From assembly GCF_042610375.1 (NCBI RefSeq), contig NZ_JBGJZL010000001.1, forward strand, positions 62,001 through 126,000: a stretch of DNA of 64,000 nt. The letters run 5' to 3'. The notes beneath the pieces are model-generated. The model was given only the letters and a program-made list of their open reading frames with translations. It did not search any database and was not told the DNA's origin. A program made the position numbers and the translations under genes. The number at the start of each line of letters is the position of its first letter. The stretch's first letter is position 1. This stretch comes from CTSoil-075 sp042610375 (GTDB lineage: Bacteria > Bacillota > Negativicutes > DSM-13327). Of this stretch, positions 63,601 through 64,000 are shown one piece after another.

Positions 63601-64000
63601 CTACCGAATTGGGTTGTTGCTGTAATGGTATCAGCCCCAGAACTACCAGTCAATGCTTCAAAGTTCTTAAATACGATACCAGCACCCTTAGCAAAGTCTA
63701 CCGTCGTTGCTGCTGAGAATACTAAGGTGTCAGTACCTGTACCAGCATCTACTAAAGTGAAACCACTTACACCATTCCACGTGAAAGTATCATTCCCTAT
63801 ACCAAGATCGATTTTCCCATACTGGGTATTTGCCGTTACAAAATCATTGCCTGAGGAACCTGTTAAGGCCTCAAAATTACTAAATTTCGTACCATAACCA
63901 CTGGTCAGATCCAGAGTTGTGCCACTTGCCATCACTAAGGTATCTGTACCGCTACCACCGCTAATGCTCGTAAAGTTCGTAGCACCAGCCCAGGTAAAGC
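57654..64000 (-). CDS. Giant beta-roll-like repeat protein (5' end beyond the window)
   Basis: The frame is open from the right edge of the window to a stop at 57654, at least about 2115 residues; the 5' end is missing, and an internal GTG at 63935 is not the real start. Almost all of it is 71-residue modules in a fixed order A-B-C, a 213-residue super-repeat. Each module contains FSNFE or FKNFE, GSSGND or GSSGAD, LGLGNDTITW-type and GGSGTDTL motifs, which resemble degenerate RTX nonapeptides (GGxGxDxux). The C-terminal ~170 residues break the pattern and end MHLNDKNSAHTMFWTGSSWA, a possible T1SS signal region. There is no Cys and the Ser/Thr content is very high. It is the likely cargo of the T1SS locus and a candidate glycosylation target. 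Confidence 0.85.
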   Translation of the reverse strand, partial: FTWAGATNFTSISGGSGTDTLVMASGTTLDLTSGYGTKFSNFEALTGSSGNDFVTANTQYGKIDLGIGNDTFTWNGVSGFTLVDAGTGTDTLVFSAATTVDFAKGAGIVFKNFEALTGSSGADTITATTQFGSIDLGLGNDTITWNGETKFTSVSGGSGTDTLILGKSTTLDLVAGYGTVFSNFETLIGSSLTDNVKATTNFTTVDLGGGNDNFTWAGATNFTSISGGSGTDTLVMASGGTLDLTSGYGTKFSNFESLTGSSGNDFVTATTQYAKVDLGLGNDQFTWNGVSGFTLVDASSGSDTLVFSAATTVDFTKSAGTVFKNFETLTASSQADTITATTQFASIDLGLGNDTMTWNGETKFTSISGGSGTDTLVLAKGTTLDLVSGYGTVFSNFETLIGSSLADNVKATTNFTTVDLGGGNDSFTWAGVTNFTSISGGSGTDTLVMANGTTLDLTSGYGTKFSNFEALTGSSGNDYVTANTQYGKIDLGIGNDTFTWNGVSGFTLVDGSSGTDTLVFSSATTVDFTKGAGTVFKNFEVLTGSSQADAITATTQFGSIDLGLGNDTMTWNGETKFTNVSGGSGTDTLILGKSTTLDLVAGYGTIFSNFETLIGSSLADNVKATTNFTTVDLGGGNDNFTWGGATNFTSISGGSGTDTLVMASGTTLDLTSGYGTKFSNFEALTGSSGNDYVTATTQYAKVDLGMGNDTFTWNGVSGFTLVDAGTGTDTLVFSAATTVDFTKDAGTAFKNFEALTGSSQADTITATTQFASIDLGLGNDTMTWNGETKFTSVSGGSGTDTLILGKSTTLDLVAGYGTIFSNFETLIGSSLADNVKAATNFTTVDLGGGNDSFTWAGATNFTSISGGSGTDTLVMASGTTLDLTSGYGTKFSNFEALTGSSGNDFVTANTQYGKIDLGLGNDQFTWNGVSGFALVDASTGTDTLVFSAATTVDFTKGTGTAFKNFEVLTGSSGADTITATTQFGSIDLGLGNDTMTWNGETKFTSVSGGSGTDTLILGKSTTLDLVSGYGTVFSNFETLIGSSLVDIVKATTNFTTVDLGGGNDSFTWAGATNFTSISGGSGIDTLVMATGATLDLTSGYGTKFSNFEALTGSSGNDFVTATTQYGKIDLALGNDQFTWNGVTGFTLVDASSGSDTLVFSAATTVDFTKGAGTVFKNFEALTGSSQADTITATTQFGSIDLGLGNDTMTWNGETKFTSVNGGSGTDTLILGKSATLDLVSGYGTVFSNFETLIGSSLADIVRATTNFTTVDLGGGNDTFTWAGATNFTSISGGSGTDTLVMASGTTLDLTSGYGTKFSNFEALTGSSGNDFVTANTQYAKIDLGAGNDTFTWNGVSGFTLVDAGTGTDTLVFSAATTVDFTKGAGTVFKNFEALTGSSGADTITATTQFGSIDLGLGNDTITWNGETKFTSVSGGSGTDTLILGKSVTLDLVAGYGTVFSNFETLIGSSTADIVKVTTNFTTVDLSGGNDAFTWAGATNFTSISGGSGIDTLVMATGATLDLTSGYGTKFSNFEALTGSSGNDFVTANTQYAKIDLGIGNDTFTWNGVSGFTLVDAGTGTDTLVFSVATTVDFTKGAGTVFKNFEALTGSSGADTITATTQFGSIDLGLGNDTITWNGETKFTSVSGGSGTDTLILGKSVTLDLVAGYGTVFSNFETLIGSSTADIVKATTNFTTVDLSGGNDIFTWAGATNFTSISGGSGTDTLVMASGATLDLTSGYGTKFSNFEALTGSTGNDFVTANTQYGKIDLGLGNDQFTWNGVSGFTFVDAGTGTDTLVFSAATTVDFTKGAGTVFKNFEALTGSSQADNITATTQFASIDLGLGNDTMTWNGETKFTSISGGSGTDTLVFSKATSIDLTTGYGTTFTSFEGVTGSSGADWLKTSSSYTSIDLGSGNDTFVWTGATNFSSINGGSGIDTLIMANASSINFNSGYGTGFTNFEKVIGSTGADYVQVNAGVTSVNFTTFSGGVDAVSFNTGYWGTSAVNVNFGYQSGVSSHLDLSTINIVGYGGGGTDFTKLSFNYDGSTNASYTLNTVQQTNGDLTISFSGTSANLGSINLVGGDQFWGYNNFTHTGMHLNDKNSAHTMFWTGSSWA
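58395..64000 (-). repeat. Tandem 639-bp super-repeat (three 71-codon modules)
   Basis: Module A begins at 63932 and recurs every 639 bases (63293, 62654, 62015 and so on to 58820), nine A modules in the window. B modules also number nine and complete C modules eight. Copies are highly similar in DNA, with substitutions scattered among them. After 58395 the modules are diverged and the array decays into unique sequence. Confidence 0.9.

Noticed and set aside
58504..63897. Repeated plus-strand open frames rich in Val, Pro and Ser within the repeat gene
   Set aside because: They recur exactly with the 639-base period and lack ribosome sites; they are antisense shadows of the repeat protein.
58395..64000. 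CRISPR-like array of regular repeats
   Set aside because: The period is 639 bases with no unique spacers, and the whole stretch is one open reading frame.
1..64000. Insertion sequences, integrases, tRNA attachment sites or phage genes
   Set aside because: I saw no transposase, recombinase, tRNA or phage-like gene; the accessory island has no obvious mobile boundary in the window.

Overview
The window looks like chromosomal DNA of a diderm, strictly anaerobic Firmicute of the class Negativicutes, most like Sporomusaceae such as Pelosinus. The evidence is indirect: moderately low GC, Firmicute-type operons (ftsEX - M23 - ctp - minJ-like; secA - prfB - DUF2993 - DUF5693 - csaB), a [FeFe]-hydrogenase operon, and a type I secretion system that presupposes an outer membrane. 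No rRNA or tRNA was recognised, so the genus is an inference. Every confident gene is on the minus strand except one small gene at 16276-16521.

Region 1 (1-13.5 kb, housekeeping). A partial MinJ-like membrane protein, a CtpB-type S41 protease, an EnvC/PcsB-like M23 murein hydrolase factor and FtsX/FtsE form a division and cell-wall cluster. It is followed by a site-2-protease-family peptidase, a split transketolase, a YitT-family protein, CsaB, DUF5693 and DUF2993 proteins, and RF2, whose gene carries a programmed +1 frameshift.

Region 2 (13.5-26.5 kb). SecA, a small unknown gene, a three-gene respiratory [FeFe]-hydrogenase operon (catalytic subunit with a lipoprotein/Tat-like leader, HybA-like ferredoxin, HybB-like membrane subunit), the hibernation factor HPF, a cold-shock protein, and a polar amino-acid ABC transporter with two paralogous binding proteins. 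Next comes a gene-free stretch holding a well-defined structured ncRNA candidate with its own promoter. A FliD-like protein gene follows, apparently interrupted by a frameshift near its 3' end.

Region 3 (26.6-64 kb, accessory island). It contains a type I secretion locus (two HlyB-type ABC transporters around one HlyD). A near-continuous, roughly 25-kb glycosylation operon follows: sugar ketoisomerase and aminotransferase; ACP, KAS III, SDR, adenylating enzyme, MBL hydrolase and GNAT; radical SAM; a methyltransferase; several large fused glycosyltransferases; and a 2003-residue protein with three complete TPR-GT41 (OGT-like) modules. Beyond it is a giant beta-roll-like protein built from 71-residue modules in a three-module, 639-bp super-repeat, running off the right edge.

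My reading is that Region 3 makes, glycosylates and exports a giant surface protein. The repeat protein is the likely T1SS cargo, the triple GT41 protein the likely initiating protein glycosyltransferase, and the ACP/KAS III/SDR/GNAT set a supplier of an unusual acyl group for a 3-amino-3,6-dideoxyhexose. The individual families are read from the sequence; the linkage between them is inference from gene order.
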